A DNA stretch of 64,000 nucleotides from Balaenoptera acutorostrata (GCF_949987535.1 NC_080073.1:20456116-20520115), one strand, 5' to 3'; positions 25,451 through 37,800 are shown, counted from the stretch's first letter. Notes: generated by a model not told the origin, from the letters alone. Program-made: numbers and translations.

Positions 25451-25879
25451 CTTTGAGAACCCAGAAAACGTCAGTGCAGAGTGAACATAAAAACTGACCA
25501 CAAAGCTTCACAGTACGAGTCATAAAAGGACATAGTATGGGAAAATCTATCAAAAGCATATTCAGATATTCAACCTTTTTTTTTTTTTTCATCAGAAACG
25601 TTCCCGTCAGTCCCTACTCTGTTCCTGCTTGAATCACATTTCCTTGGAAGAGATAGGAATTACCTTTTCTGAGCAAAAATCTTCAGTGGAGGTCCCCAAA
25701 CTCGCAAAACTTGCTCTGGGAAGCAAATCAAAGTCAGCCCGGCTCCAAAACCTGAGTTTGTCGACTATCCCATGCTCCCCTGGGGCTTCTGCTAGTTGAA
25801 TCCTCAATGAGTTAAATTGTATTCACCTGGTATGGTCCATCATCACCTGGCCTGAGTCAAAATGATCACCGGTTTCATC

Positions 25880-26040
25880 TCATTTCATCCCTTACCAACC
25901 CTATGAGGCAAATCCTGTCATTATCTCCACTCTACAGATGGGGATACTAGGAATCAAATCTTTTAGTCAGAATCACGAAGCTGGTGGTAGAGGCAGAATT
26001 CAAACACGGGTGTGACTTTGATAGAGCCTCCAATTTTAAC
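25880..26040 (-). repeat. MIR SINE relic holding 44-bp repeat copy 2
   Basis: Reverse-complement MIR features extend on both sides of the 44-bp tract at 25920-25963: 'aaccctatgaggcaaatcct' before it, and 'cagaatcacgaagctggtgg' and AGAGGCAGAATTCAAACACG after it. Because MIR similarity continues through this copy but not around 24063, this is the likelier donor of the duplicated tract. Confidence 0.75.
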
Positions 26041-26224
26041 CTGTTGGTCTCCCTTCAAACGCTCTTCAGAGCAGCTCTGTGGGACTGCTCTGGGGGCAGA
26101 GCCATGGTCTACTAGCTACCACCGGCTAGAGTGAGTCTTATAAGGATGCAAAGCCCCAGATGTCTGCCATTAGTGAATCCTTTATCCCCGGGGAGGCCAT
26201 ATGCACGTTATTTACTTACAAGGG

Positions 26225-26405
26225 ATTTGAAGTCTGGTAACCCTAGCTATATGCTGCAACTCCCTGCGTGACCCTGGCTAAGTTACATAACCTCTCTGAG
26301 CTGCAAATTCATGGAGATAAAATAGCACCTACCCTCTATGGGATGGTGAGACTTTGAATGGGATAAAGGATGAAAAACACTTTGTATGGTATTTGTCACA
26401 AAGTA
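26225..26405 (+). repeat. MIR SINE relic
   Basis: Sense MIR pattern: GCGTGACCCTGGCTAAGTTA, then CATAACCTCTCTGAGCTG, then 'ataaaatagcacctaccctc' and AAAAACACTTTGTATGG. Lies just upstream of the short tRNA-Glu SINE. Confidence 0.75.
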
Positions 26406-26442
26406 TACAAAAATCAGAGGATTATTGTGATTAAGATCTTCA

Positions 26443-26638
26443 GGGACTTCCCTGGCGGTCCAGTGGTTAAGACTTCCCCTTCCAACGCAGGGGGTGCGGG
26501 TTCAATCCCTGGTGGGGAGCTAAGATCCACATGGCTCACGGCCAAAAAACCAAAACACAGAACAGAAGCAATATTGTAATAAATTCAAAAGACTTTAAAA
26601 ATGGTCCACATCAAAAAAAATCTTAAAATAAAAAAAAG
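26443..26638 (+). mobile_element. Short tRNA-Glu-derived SINE (CHR superfamily, older type)
   Basis: The head GGGACTTCCCTGGCGGTCCAGTGGTTAAG (split here: GGGACTTCCCTGG then CGGTCCAGTGGTTAAG) is a tRNA-related region with pol III box A. Box B follows as GGGTTCAATCCCTGG. The body then ends through GGCCAAAAAACC and an A-rich 3' segment with ATGGTCCACATC. The flanks share GATCTTCA (26435-26442 and 26639-26646). This lacks the long CHR-1/CHR-2 body and is an older cetartiodactyl SINE type. Confidence 0.82.
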
Positions 26639-26649
26639 GATCTTCAATA

Positions 26650-27765
26650 TTTTTCAGTCCTCTATTTATATTTGCAAAAAGAAGAAAAAAGTTCCAAAGA
26701 CAAAAAATTATATCTATTTCCAATCTGTCTCAGGCCAGCCTAGGTGGTGATGCACCCACCTCTTTCTATCGCTGGACCCAGGAAGCTTGGTATTTGTGAG
26801 CAGATGGGCTTATCATTCATGGAGATAAATAGCAGGGCTCTCCTGATGCAACAGGAGTCTATGTGGCATCTAATAAGAATGAACCAATAAACCTTGTAAA
26901 GACTGTTTTAGGGATCTCTTCAAAGGTGAAAATACTTCATTATTTTATACAAAATGTATCAAATTCTTGCCATAGATATAATATATGCCACGATGGGTCA
27001 GTAAGGTTGCCTTTGTGTAACAAAAGTAAAGAGAAATTTTAATTGGTATAAATAAAAGTCCCATTCTTTTTAAGGGGATACATTTTAGCTTAACACCAGG
27101 AAATTGAAACAAATGAGCTTGAAAAAAAACATGAAACTCTGTTCCAAATCCCCTTTATTAGAGGGAAATATGATTAATTATTAAAATAAAAAGGAAGCAA
27201 AACATAACCCTCAATACCTGACAATCAAACTTTGGCTATAGTGAACACAGACAATTATGCACATATCATTGGATTACAGACAACTTCCGTCTTGCAATTA
27301 CAAGAAGAATTTCCCTACAAATCCCATGAAAGACACCATATAAAGACATTACTGGCACTAGCCTAAAACACATGTTGTGCCACTGAGAACCCAGAAAGCA
27401 GGTGTCAACATGAAATGAACCTGAAATTGAACACAAAATATTATGCCAAAAAGGGCATACTTCTAAAGAATGCATCAAAATGATTATAAATATTTATTCA
27501 GTTACTTTGAATCTTTTAACTCCAAAATATTCTACTCATTTATCCATTCCTGCTTTAATTACATTTTTGCCAAAAGAGGAATAGGGATTTACTTTCTAAA
27601 CTACTGTTTTCAAGAGGTGATCTCAAACGATAAAGAAACAGCATACATACATGGATTTTTTTTTTTTTTTTACAAATGGAAGAAGGTTTACTATTAAACA
27701 TTTTTTTTCACTACAAGAATTCTTAGCAAAGTTACCATAAACTGGAAGTATTGACCCACATTCTC
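26650..27765. other. Non-genic stretch
   Basis: No gene or named repeat supported. A poly-T tract lies at about 27657-27671. Short open frames at 27266-27697 have no recognisable domain. Confidence 0.45.
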
Positions 27766-27767
27766 CC

Positions 27768-27775
27768 TATTTATT

Positions 27776-27806
<31 letters not shown>

Positions 27807-27811
27807 TTTTT
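27768..27811. repeat. (TTTA)n microsatellite
   Basis: About eleven TTTA-type units, adjoining the poly-T side of the antisense L1 3' end that starts near 27830. It may have grown from that element's A-rich tail. Confidence 0.88.
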
Positions 27812-27829
27812 CTTATTCTTTTCTTGATT

Positions 27830-28082
27830 TTTTTAAACATCTTTATTGGAGTATAATTGCTTTACAATGGTGTGTTAGTTTCTGCTGTATAACAAAGTGA
27901 ATCAGCTATATGTGTACATATATCCCCATATCCCCTCCCTCTTGCGTCTCTCTCCCACCCTCCCTATCCCACCCCTCTAGGTGGTCACAAAGCACCGAGC
28001 TGATCTCCCTGTGCTATGCGGCTGCTTCCCACTAGCTATCTATCTTACATTTGGTAGTGTATATATGTCCATGTCACTCTCT
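27830..28082 (-). mobile_element. 5'-truncated L1 3' UTR
   Basis: The plus strand reads TTTAAACATCTTTATTGGAG, then 'caatggtgtgttagtttctg', then the C-rich 'ccccatatcccctccctctt' block and 'gtggtcacaaagcaccgagc'. This matches, with few differences, the 3' UTR of the large antisense L1 at 40315-40560. Similarity stops near 28082. No coding sequence remains. I could not find a convincing TSD. Confidence 0.85.
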
Positions 28083-28352
28083 ATACATGGAATTTTAAAT
28101 ATATAGTTTCAGCTGCAAAGGTGAGGGGATTCTTTTTTTGCAATGGCTCTTATCCTTTCTAAATTATCACCACTCTACCCAAGACATGGCCTGACTGTGA
28201 GAAAATATTTTTTAAAGATTGTAATGGCACAAATAGGGTCAACTTAATATAAATTTATTAATGGACTATCTTGCTGAATATAGTAAAAAATAAATAATTA
28301 CTAATTTAGTTTATAATATTTTCAGCTCCCACATATACTCCTCCCATTTTTT

Positions 28353-28680
28353 TTTTTTTAATTTTATTTATTTATTTATTTATTTATTTATTTTTGGCTG
28401 TGCTGGGTCTTCGGTTCGTGCGAGGGCTTTCTCTAGTTGCGGCAAGTGGGGGCCACTCTTCATCGCGGTGCGGGGACCGCTCTTCATCGCGGTGCGCGGG
28501 CCTTTCACTATCGCGGCCCCTCCCGTTGCGGGGCACAGGCTCCAGACGCGCAGGCTCAGCAGCTGTGGCTCACGGGCCCAGCTGCTCCGTGGCATGTGGG
28601 ATCTTCCCAGACCAGGGCTCGAACCCGTGTCTCCTGCATTAGCAGGCAGATTCTCAACCACTGCGCCACCAGGGAAGCCC
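28353..28680 (-). mobile_element. CHR-2-like SINE with 24-bp internal duplication
   Basis: On the minus strand it starts at 28680 with GGGCTTCCCTGGTGGCGCAG (tRNA-Glu head, box A) and GGTTCGAGCCCTGG (box B), then the CHR body and an AAATA tail. A 16-bp exact TSD, ACTCCTCCCATTTTTT, flanks it (28337-28352, 28681-28696). Two tandem 24-bp units lie at 28448-28471 and 28472-28495. It also has the variant GCACGAACCGAAGACC near the tail. Both features are shared with the copy at 39811-40149. The open frames across it are not genes. Confidence 0.93.
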
Positions 28681-28919
28681 ACTCCTCCCATTTTTTAACT
28701 GACATATTCCTCTAAAATTTGGGGGAAATCATAAGAATTAAGAAATTTTTTATTTGGTACCTTGCTTTGTTAAATAGAGAAAAATATCTTATTTATTAAT
28801 GTTTCTCGACATCAGTTTTTGTATCTTATACCAAGTTCAAACAGAATAATCTGGAACAATGAGAACTATCAAATTTAAAACCACAAGTGAAGAAATTTTA
28901 TAAGGGCAATTACTCTATA

Positions 28920-29035
28920 AAATGATCATTTTTATTCATGTTACAAATGCAGAAACTGAAATACAAGGAAGATAATTTGCCAAGATAGTACGTGTCAAGC
29001 ATTAACCTTGCTTTTAGGAATCCTGTTTTTACAAT
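28920..29035 (-). repeat. MIR SINE relic
   Basis: Reverse-complement MIR features: 'tttattcatgttacaaatgc', AGAAACTGAAATACAAGGAAG (as two overlapping words) and 'gccaagatagtacgtgtcaa'. Diverged; boundaries approximate. Confidence 0.6.
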
Positions 29036-29094
29036 GAGTCCATACTGTCTTTAAACTATAGGTTAAACCCAAGAATTCTTATTACAGGATTTAG

Positions 29095-29470
29095 ATAAGT
29101 TGACACCACTTCTGCCACCTTCAAAACTTGTTCTTGCCCTATATCATCATCCCTCCTTCAGTTGCTCTTGGATTTTCAGGAAGAAATGAGTTACTAGTAC
29201 TCATTTGTACTCATTTCTTTCTTCCAAATTTTTCTTGAAAACAATTCGGTTAGGACATTGCTCCAAGCACTCCACAGAGATTGTTATAATCTGGGTCATG
29301 AATGACATCCACCTTATTACATCCAACCACCAGTTCCTGATCCTCTTCCTACGTGAACTGTCAGTAGCATTTGACACAGTTGATTACCCCCTTCCTCTTT
29401 GAATCACTGTCTTCTCTTGGTCTCCAGAAAACTCTGCCAGCCCTCTTAAAGCCCAGATGTCCCAGAATGT
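29095..29470 (+). repeat. L2 LINE relic with RT motif trace
   Basis: Translation of 29340-29400 gives LRELSVAFDTVDYPLPL, close to the L2/CR1 reverse transcriptase motif containing AFDTVDH. The preceding sequence fits L2 ORF2 with many changes. Only a short open frame (29205-29402) survives, so this is a relic. L2 has long been inactive in mammals. Confidence 0.78.
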
Positions 29471-30256
29471 TACTTATACTGCATTTAATTGGTCAAAGCA
29501 AGTCACAAGACCACTCTAGATTGAACACAGACTCCAATGTATGAGTGCCCAGGGAGGGAAGGAGTTGTTGGTAGCCTTCTTTGGAGACTATAGCGTAGAC
29601 CTCAAAAGTAAATTGAAGTTAAACAGGTGGATGAAGGAAAGGGGGAAAAAAAGGGATAGGAAGAGAGGAAGAGAACTATGTCCCATTTAGAGAGTACAGT
29701 CATAATTTAGTACAGTATGTTTAGACTTCATCAGACCACCTATTTTTACTTTAGACTGAATTTGTGGTGACTCTCCTTCCCCATTTACTTTCCTGCCCCC
29801 CCCCAACATTTGAGATTTGTAAGATTTCAAATTACCATTTCATATTAGATAGGCTAATTTATGATTGTGATTAACAAAAATCAAAGAGAATCAGGACTGG
29901 TACTTTTGCTTTTTCCTTGACCTGTCCCACACAGATCAACATAGCTGCCCCAACTCAAGGTTTCACGTTCAGACTCAAAGCAAGAAAGTGGTGCTGGCCA
30001 TGGTTGTTCTCAGAATCCCACAGCCACCTTTCAATCCTATATCAAGGACTAGAACTGAGTCATATGGCTGCCTTTAAGTATAAAGAAAATTGGAAACTGA
30101 GTGTGTAGATTTTCCCAGTCTATATTTTAGAGATAGTGGCAGAGAAGTGGGTTGGACTAGCTTTTGTATTCATGAACCTCTAGTGATTACTACATTTAAA
30201 AGAAAAAAAACCCAAGACAAAATAAAAAGAAACACATCAAAAACTATCTTTTACAG

Positions 30257-30481
30257 CATGAGTTGGATAACTTCTTCCGTAAAGGCCCATACAGTAAATA
30301 TTTTAGGCTTTGAAGGTCATATATCTCTGTCAAAATTACTCAACTCTGCCATTATACTGCAAAAGCAGGCATAGACAATACATAAACTAATGAGCCCTGA
30401 CTATGTTCCAATAAAACTTTATCTAAAAAAACAAGTGGTGGACCAGAGTTGGCCCTGCGGGTCACAGTCTGCTCACCCTTG
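30257..30481 (+). mobile_element. hAT-Charlie-like non-autonomous DNA transposon
   Basis: Same element type as 17214-17432. It has TTCCGTAAAGGCCCATACAG, then 'agtaaatattttaggctttg', AATTACTCAACTCTGCC, TTCCAATAAAACTTTATC and GTCACAGTCTGCTCACCC. It lacks any transposase sequence. The terminal inverted repeats are more decayed than in the other copy. Confidence 0.75.
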
Positions 30482-33055
30482 CTTTAGAATGATAATTTGA
30501 ACAAACATTGGTCTAACCCATGTATATCCTCAGAGTCCTACACCTCTACTCAACTAATTTGCATGGTTGCTAAGAACTACACTTCCTGTTTGGACCAAAA
30601 AAGCATTCATCACTTCATTGTTCCTGGGGGGTGGGAACTAACAAACAAGCAGTAACAAAACAAACAAACAGAAACAGGCTCAAATGTAGCAAATGTTAAG
30701 TTGGGATGTCATTATAGAAAGAAAATATATTTTATAATACATTTTAGTCCTGTTCTACAATAAAATTTCGTATAGGCACTTCAAGTAACTCCTCTATCTT
30801 GGTGATATTCAGTCATTGGAGAGGTAGCCAGAAGCACTGAATACAGCCCCTGTAGGACTGCTAGGATGGGATTTATATAAATACAGCCATAAGAGAAGAA
30901 GAAGCATATCTATACGACCTGTGTACCCAAAACCTTTATCCTCAATAAAACAATTTCAATCGCTATTTCCAAATTCTTCATGTGCCCCAGTGGTTACACT
31001 TTGCCCTTAGCTATTCAGCATCTTTTAACTTAAAATCAACAGCATTTTCCCCAAGTATGGTATCAGCATAATAGCTGAAAATGAAAACGATTCCAAAAAT
31101 AACTTCAAGTTAATTGTGCAGGTGAGAAAATACATTCACCCACACATCAACCAGTGCCAAACTGTCTGAGTAAAAAAATGAAAATCTGGAAAGGGAGCAA
31201 CTAAGCCCCAATTCAAAAATATGCCACAATATATTTAGCACTCCTTACTACTACAAACACCATTATTTAAAGCATTTTACGGGACAGAGCTTCCTTCACA
31301 AAAACTAGATCAGAAAAGTTCTTTTCAAAAGTATGCAAAGAACAAAATGATTTGTGCACTCTCCTCTATCCAGAAGATTATTTCCAGGGGTTTCCATATA
31401 TGGCATGTGGCATTCATGATTCTACTTTGTCTCTTACATCAACCTTCTACACTGTGACAATAACTGCTTAAATTTTTTTTTAAGAGTTTAATTCTTATGC
31501 TAAAAAGAGCTCTTGTGGTGATCTCAGGAGACCAACTTCTGGCCAAGAGTTAGATACAGTCTCTACTATTTCCTTTCGTTGCCATGTCCCCCAACTTGTT
31601 TCCAGAAAATCTATAATATGTAATGATTTAGAATTAATACCCCAATTCCCTAGGTCTTTTGATGAATTCACTTACACTTGGGGATCTGACCAAGGCATCT
31701 GTTCATGAATAGTGGAATGATTACCAAGTCCTGATGGGGAAGGCACAATGCCATCTTTTCCTGAAATACATCCCAAATGAGAAATCAACTGTCTCATGCC
31801 TGGATTTGTGTGTGTGTCATTTTTTTTCATTAACTATAAAATGTTTTTGGACATTTTCTTCCAAGCTACTGCCATTTACCTTCTTATATCTGTTACATGG
31901 TAGAGAAAAAGATCCAGTATCTGAAACGTCCCTCATGCATCTGTCTACACCAGGTCTTTGAGAATTTAGCATTTGAATCAATTAATAGCCATTGCTAGGC
32001 CAAATTTCAGAAATCATTTTTTAATTACACTGGGCTGAATGGACACCTCCTCCTTCTCCATCTGCCAAAAACTTAACATGAGATGAATCATAGTTCAATT
32101 CCTGCAGTACCTCTAGTTCAAGTAGTTGATATTGGAGGGCAACACACAATCCTGATTTCATCGGTTTGTTCATTACTTATCAAATCTTTCAAGCATTAAA
32201 GTTCAAGTGGATTTAGTTTTTTCATTTTATATACTTAAAAACTAAGTCAAATCCCTTCATGAATGGCATATAATCTCCACAGCACATGTTTTCTGACTCT
32301 AGTGGCCTCAAGAAAACCAGCTGGGAGGAACAGTGGCCGATAACCCAACTCCCCTCTTGAAATCAGAGTCAGGCAGAGCTGTTGACTCTGAGATGGGAGA
32401 TGAGGTCGTGCAGGTAGGGACCCTGACCATCACTGGAGCTTCTGTCACTGTATGTCTGGTGTGAATTGAAATCGTTGACCTGATAGCATAAGGCTGAGAT
32501 TTTCACTCACATTTTCCAGGCTGCTTCAAAACTCTCTTGCCAATGGTATTGTACGGTCCTGCTCTCTAAGCACGGAGGCAAGCAGCCAGTGTGATTCCCC
32601 ACAGCGAATAAATATTCTAACTCTCGCAGATTTGTGACCCTGAGTTTGGATGTTTGTTCAAAAGCTTACCTCATGTGTCCTGGGCGTGACACTGCTAGCT
32701 CAAAACTCATGGTGGAAAAGCACAGCTGAAAAGAGACTATTAATAGTGCTCTCCAAGCATCGTTTGACACCGGTTCATCTTTACCATCCATAGGAATTTT
32801 TTGAAAAACAGAATGTGAACTCTGCCACTATGTAAATCAAGTGAGGGCAACATAGCTGTCCTTTAGGAGCATAAAATCAATAATGGGCAAGAGTGAAGAA
32901 ATAGGGAGTATACTGAATTACCGCCACTAATCAGGTAGCTCTGGTTTTGACATCCTTCACCGCATAGGTCATGTCATTAGTCAAAATTTTCACTATTGAC
33001 AAACCATGGCTGCAACCTCCCAACTCACGTAATCACAGGCTGTCCTGAACTATAC
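30482..33055. other. Non-genic stretch
   Basis: No gene or named repeat supported. A 75-codon frame at 31734-31961 has no recognisable domain. Most of this interval looks like unique sequence. Confidence 0.45.
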
Positions 33056-33059
33056 GCCC

Positions 33060-33172
33060 TAAGAACCCAAGAGCTGACAGTACTCTTGGTGTCTCCTCGT
33101 CACCCTCACGGTGCCTGGCAGAGTGTTGTGTCCACCCTGGCACTAAGATATATATTGAATGAGTGAGTGGAA
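33060..33172 (+). repeat. L2 3'-end relic
   Basis: Contains 'cacggtgcctggcagagtgt' and ends in ATATATATTGAATGAGTGAG, the decayed L2 terminal pattern. Confidence 0.55.
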
Positions 33173-33324
33173 TACATCTAACCTCTGAATGAGTTTACAT
33201 ACACAAATTTTGGCTGGTTTCCCAGGAATCCACCCACACCTACAATAATTAAAACTCTTTGGCTAATGGCTATGCCCAATTTAGGCCCAGGTTTTCAATC
33301 ACCTACGTATTTTTAATGATTAAG

Positions 33325-33485
33325 AGGAAGGATTAATAGTTGATGGGCACCTCTTATATGACAGGACTTTTGCTAGTTGTCCTAAGAACATTTTCTCTGT
33401 TAATCTTCACAACAAATAAAGCATTGTTACTTTTATTTTACAGAAATTCAGCCTTAAAGGAAACTTGTCCAAAGGGCAGAATGCC
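33325..33485 (-). repeat. MIR SINE relic
   Basis: Reverse-complement MIR features: 'gttgatgggcacctcttata', 'tctctgttaatcttcacaac' and 'ttttattttacagaaattca', then CTTGTCCAAAGGGCAGAATG. Boundaries approximate. Confidence 0.7.
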
Positions 33486-35948
33486 AAGACTGGAACAGTG
33501 ACGACTGGACTCCATCACCCCTGTTCTTTCTCCTGCATCATCTTGCCTATCATAGAGCACGGGTCCAGTGTTTCCTTAGAAAGGATGGATACACTCTGGG
33601 TTGGAGACGCCTACTATTTTGACAAACTCATTCCCCTGATGCCTAGATTGTGTAATCCCTTATGTTGACCACTTAGCACATGGGGCCATTAAAATTAATG
33701 GAAATTACATAAACATAATTTCAGAAGTGCTCAAGAGCCACCAGGGGCTAGTGCCTGCCTTACTGGGACAGCACAGATATAGACCATTTCCATCATCACA
33801 GGGACTTCTATCAGATGACACTTACTTAGAAAAAAAGCTCTTGATTCTCTAGGACTCCAACTAGAAAATCTGAATTCTACCACCTTTAGATGAGAGAGGA
33901 AAGGTAATTTAGAGTAAGCTTGTTCTTTATTCTGACAGGGAGTAGGATGCTTCTCATTTAACCTATTGATTAAAATGTTGTATTTTGGTTTATAGCTGTT
34001 ATTGGCCCCTTACTAAGTCAGAGGTACACGTGCTCCTCCTTGCTGGTGACAATGGAAAGGGATTTACAGTAATATGCGTTCAAGCTCTTCTCTTTGACCT
34101 TTATTTCCAGTTTGAGAGTGAGCTGACTGGTTTTGTGTCCAGAGGAGAACAAAACTATTTCATCTACTCAGAGATCAAAGTCAAAATACCTCAACCAAAG
34201 GGCTGGCCCCAGGTCACCAAAGTGACCCATATTTATCTCTCTGATTCTAAAGATGTAAACACCAAAGAATTCTATATTATAATAAATATATAGAACTGCA
34301 AATAGACTTCGCTGCATTCATACTACTTGGTTTTCCTTTTTCAGGTTTTAAAAGGTGCACTGGCCACCTTCAGATCACTTTCATTTCCCATTAAGAAAAA
34401 GAAATCCCAATGTGTTTTATTAAAATTTTTCAACACGCATATTACGCTCCAGTTTCTATCTTTTAACTGAAAAGGACTGATTAAATCAGCAGGTAGCAAC
34501 TGAATCATGTTTAACACTCAGTGTGACTGAAGTAGATTATTTTTTCCTTTTTTTTTTTTTTTTTTAATATCCCTGGGCAAGGCTTGCTTTCTGCTCCTTT
34601 ATTTACTGGTACTTAAATGTTGCAGCTCTAACCAAGGGTTTTTTGGTCATTTCACTCCCCACCAAGGACATCTAGCGTAAAAAAATTCAAAATGCCTCAA
34701 ATTACTTGGCTTAATAAAAATTGACATGTAGTGTTGATACAAGAGAAAGAAATTGTTGGAGGTGAAGAATGGAAGGCAGAAAGCATGCCTTGCTGCAATA
34801 CTGTTGGGCAGATTTAAAGGCTCGTTGTAACTTGTAGCAAAGTTAAAATAACGCTTCCGTAGTAATAATGCCTTTCCTATTTACAGCGTTTTCATCTACA
34901 GTTAGCCTAAGGCTTTTTACGTTCTATATATAGATACCACTTGAACTTCCACTGAAATCCAGCTACCTTTGTGGTGGAACCAAACATCTTCTCTCTGCCA
35001 GCAATATTACACAACAGTTTTCAGGAGGGAAAATGAAGAATAATTTCTCCTGTTGAAACTGCAGGAGGAATTTCTGAGTGGGAAGAATGTAATTTCTAAG
35101 TTAGAATTGGCACTGACACTAGGACTTAACACCCCAATTCATACAGAAAGTGGGCGTGGAAACTTCAAAGAACACAAGGGGTCACTGCCAATAGTTTTAT
35201 TCCTCAAATGATTAATTATAGCATTTATGAAAATGAAAGCTATTTCCCAATATGACTTCTTGCTTTTACCTGTTAAGCTTGAGAGGACCACAGGTGTTTT
35301 GTTTTGTTTTTCTTTTTGTAAGGGAAAACAATTATAGGAACACACCTACACTTTTAATCATGCAGAATGGTCAACAAGGGTAACGTGTATTTAAGTCCTG
35401 GTAGGTACTGGCGGAGCGGTATATCTTTTCATATGTAATTAATTGTTTTGTAGGTTTATGATTTTCAGCGAGGTATAAAAATTAAAGGTAAACAATGCAA
35501 ATGAAAACTATTGGAAAACGTAGAGATTTACGCTTTGGGATTTTTCCTACATCTAATTTCCTATAGAAAGTATTTATCAAGAGAAGTTACCTATTAGACA
35601 ATAAGCAAGGAAAAGAGGGGCCGGGGTTGAAAAGAGTGGGAAAAGGGAGGAAGAAGCAATTTTCACGTATTCAGAAGTAAAAAATAAACCAACATGAAAC
35701 ACAACAACAACTTTCACCTTCCAAACTAGAGAATGACTAAATACTCTTTTCTCTCTAATATTCTCTCAAATTACTTTTGTCTCAAATTAATCCTTCTCAA
35801 GGACTGCAAAGGAAAGGGCTCAGAGATTTATATAATTTAAACCAAGAGCTGAGTATTTGAACCATATTTGAGTACCTGTGATGGAAATTTTAAAAATCGG
35901 CTCAAGTAGGAATTAAGAATAAAACTTCAGAGCGAAGAATCCCAGAAT
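33486..35948. other. Non-genic stretch with one unexplained open frame
   Basis: No confirmed gene. A 102-codon frame at 33985-34293 (plus) lies outside any repeat I recognise. It has no recognisable domain, no Kozak context I can rely on and no clear splice sites. A poly-T run lies at about 34551-34565. The rest appears to be unique AT-rich sequence. Confidence 0.4.
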
Positions 35949-35962
35949 TTCAATCCATTTTT

Positions 35963-36266
35963 TTTTTTAACTTTTTTTTTGGGTTTATTTATTTATTTAT
36001 TTATGGCTGTGTTGGGTCTTCGTTTCTGTGCGAGGGCTTTCTCTAGTTGCGGCAAGCAGGGGCCACTCTTCATTGCGGTGCGCGGGCCTATCACTGTCGC
36101 GGCCTCTCTTGTTGCGGAGCACAGGCTCCAGACGCACAGGCTCAGTAATTGTGGCTCATGGGCCTAGTTGCTCCGCGGCATGTGGGATCTTCCCAGACCA
36201 GGGCTCGAACCCGTGTCCTCTGCATTGGCAGGCAGATTCTCAACCACTACGCCACCAGGGAAGCCC
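35963..36266 (-). mobile_element. CHR-2-like SINE
   Basis: Antisense copy with head GGGCTTCCCTGGTGGCGTAG at 36266, box B GGTTCGAGCCCTGG, full body and (AAATA)n tail on the left. A 14-bp exact TSD, TTCAATCCATTTTT, occurs at 35949-35962 and 36267-36280. It has a single copy of the 24-bp segment duplicated in other copies. Confidence 0.93.
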
Positions 36267-36280
36267 TTCAATCCATTTTT

Positions 36281-36827
36281 GATCTGTGATATAGTCATTA
36301 CAACACAAAACCCTCACCCTCTCAAACTCCAAATTACTGTACAAATATCTACCTACTAACAAACAAAATTGCATCCCCTTGAGAAAAAATTCTAATAAAA
36401 TGTTTTAGGGTTATCAGAGGAGCGCAATGATCTGTCAAAGGTTTCCTGGTTTACCGTACCAGATTATTTTGGTTTTCATTTATTCATCAATTAATTAATT
36501 AAATAATTATTTGCTAAATGCCCGTAGTACCCCACACTTGCAACAACTACAAATATCTCCAGATATTGCCAAAATGCTCCCAACTGAGAACACTGATATA
36601 ACCTATGAGTATTTAAGAGGTTAATTTCTTTGAGTTATTAAGGGAATATATGCTTGAGTAGAATTATGAAAGAGCACTTCAAAGAGAAAACTAAGAAGAG
36701 GTAATATATCAAACTTAAAAGAGATTGAAAAGAAATATCTGTATTAAAATGAAATCTCAGATAAGTTTTCCTTTTTCCTTTTTATTATTTAAGTTTTCAG
36801 ACACATACAAAAGTAGAGAAAATTAAA
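36281..36827. other. AT-rich non-genic stretch
   Basis: Nothing gene-like or nameable. It ends at the 5' TSD of the next L1. Confidence 0.5.
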
Positions 36828-36840
36828 AAGTGAACCTTTA

Positions 36841-37160
36841 GGAACCCTCCTACACTGTTGGTGGGAATGTAAGTTGGTGTAGCCACTATGGAAAACAGTA
36901 TGGAGTTTTCTCAGAAAACTAAAAATAGAATTACCATATGATCCAGCAATCTCACTCCTGGGAGTATACCCAGACAAAACTACACAGCAAAGAGATACAT
37001 GCACCCCTATGCTCATAGCAGCACTATTCACAATAGCCAAGACATGAAAACAACCTAAATGTCCATCGACAGACGAATGGATAAAGATGTCGTACATATA
37101 TACAATGGAATACGACTCAGCCATAAAAAAGAATGAAATAATGCCATTTGCAGCAACGTG
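36841..37160 (+). pseudogene. L1 ORF2 C-terminal remnant
   Basis: Covers only the last part of L1 ORF2, from the [14 protein letters not shown] knuckle region through [11 protein letters not shown] and AIKKNE-like segments. Stops interrupt it (for example in 'gccaagacatgaaaacaacc', where a Trp codon has become TGA). No endonuclease or RT domain remains. A 111-codon antisense frame across it is a shadow. Confidence 0.75.
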
Positions 37161-37478
37161 ATGGACCTAGAGATTACCATACTAAGTGAAGTAAGTCAAA
37201 AAGAGAAAGACAAATACCATATGATATCACTTATATGTGGAATCTAAAATATGACACAAATGAACCTATCTATGAAACAGAAACAGAATAATGCACATAG
37301 AGGACAGAGGTGGTTGCCAAGGGGAAGGGGGTTGGGGAGTTGGAGTGGGAGCCTGGGCTTAGCAAATTTAAGCTTTTTATATATAGAATGGATAAACAAC
37401 AAGGTCCTATTATATAGCACAGAGAAATAATATCCTATGATGAACCATAATGGAAAAGAATTTTTAAAAAAGAATGTA

Positions 37479-37800
37479 GGGGCTTCCCTGGTGGCGCAGT
37501 GGTTGAGAATCTGCCTGCCAATGCAGGGGACGCGGGTTCGAGCCCTGGTCTGGGAAGATCCCACATGCCGCGGAACAACTGGGCCCGTGAGCCACAACTG
37601 CTGAGCCTGCGCGTCTGGAGCCTGTGCTCCGCAACAAGAGAGGCCGCGAGAGTGAGAGGCCCGCGCACCGCGATGAAGAGTGGCCCCCGCTCGCCGCAAC
37701 TAGAGAAAGCCCTCGCACAGAAACAAAGACCCAACACAGCCATAAATAAATAAATAAATAAATGAATAAATAAAAAAATAAATAAATAAAATAAAAAAAT
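37479..37800 (+). mobile_element. CHR-2-like SINE nested in L1
   Basis: Starts GGGGCTTCCCTGGTGGCGCA, with box B GGGTTCGAGCCCTGG, full CHR body and a long (AAATA)n/AATAAAA tail. An exact 13-bp TSD, AAAAAAGAATGTA, lies at 37466-37478 and 37801-37813. It landed in the 3' UTR of the L1 at 36841-37942, downstream of an A-rich site. Confidence 0.95.

Noticed and set aside
28630..28680. tRNA-Glu gene in the SINE heads (also the other SINEs)
   Set aside because: The heads have box A and box B but not a foldable mature tRNA, and are joined to SINE bodies with tails and TSDs.
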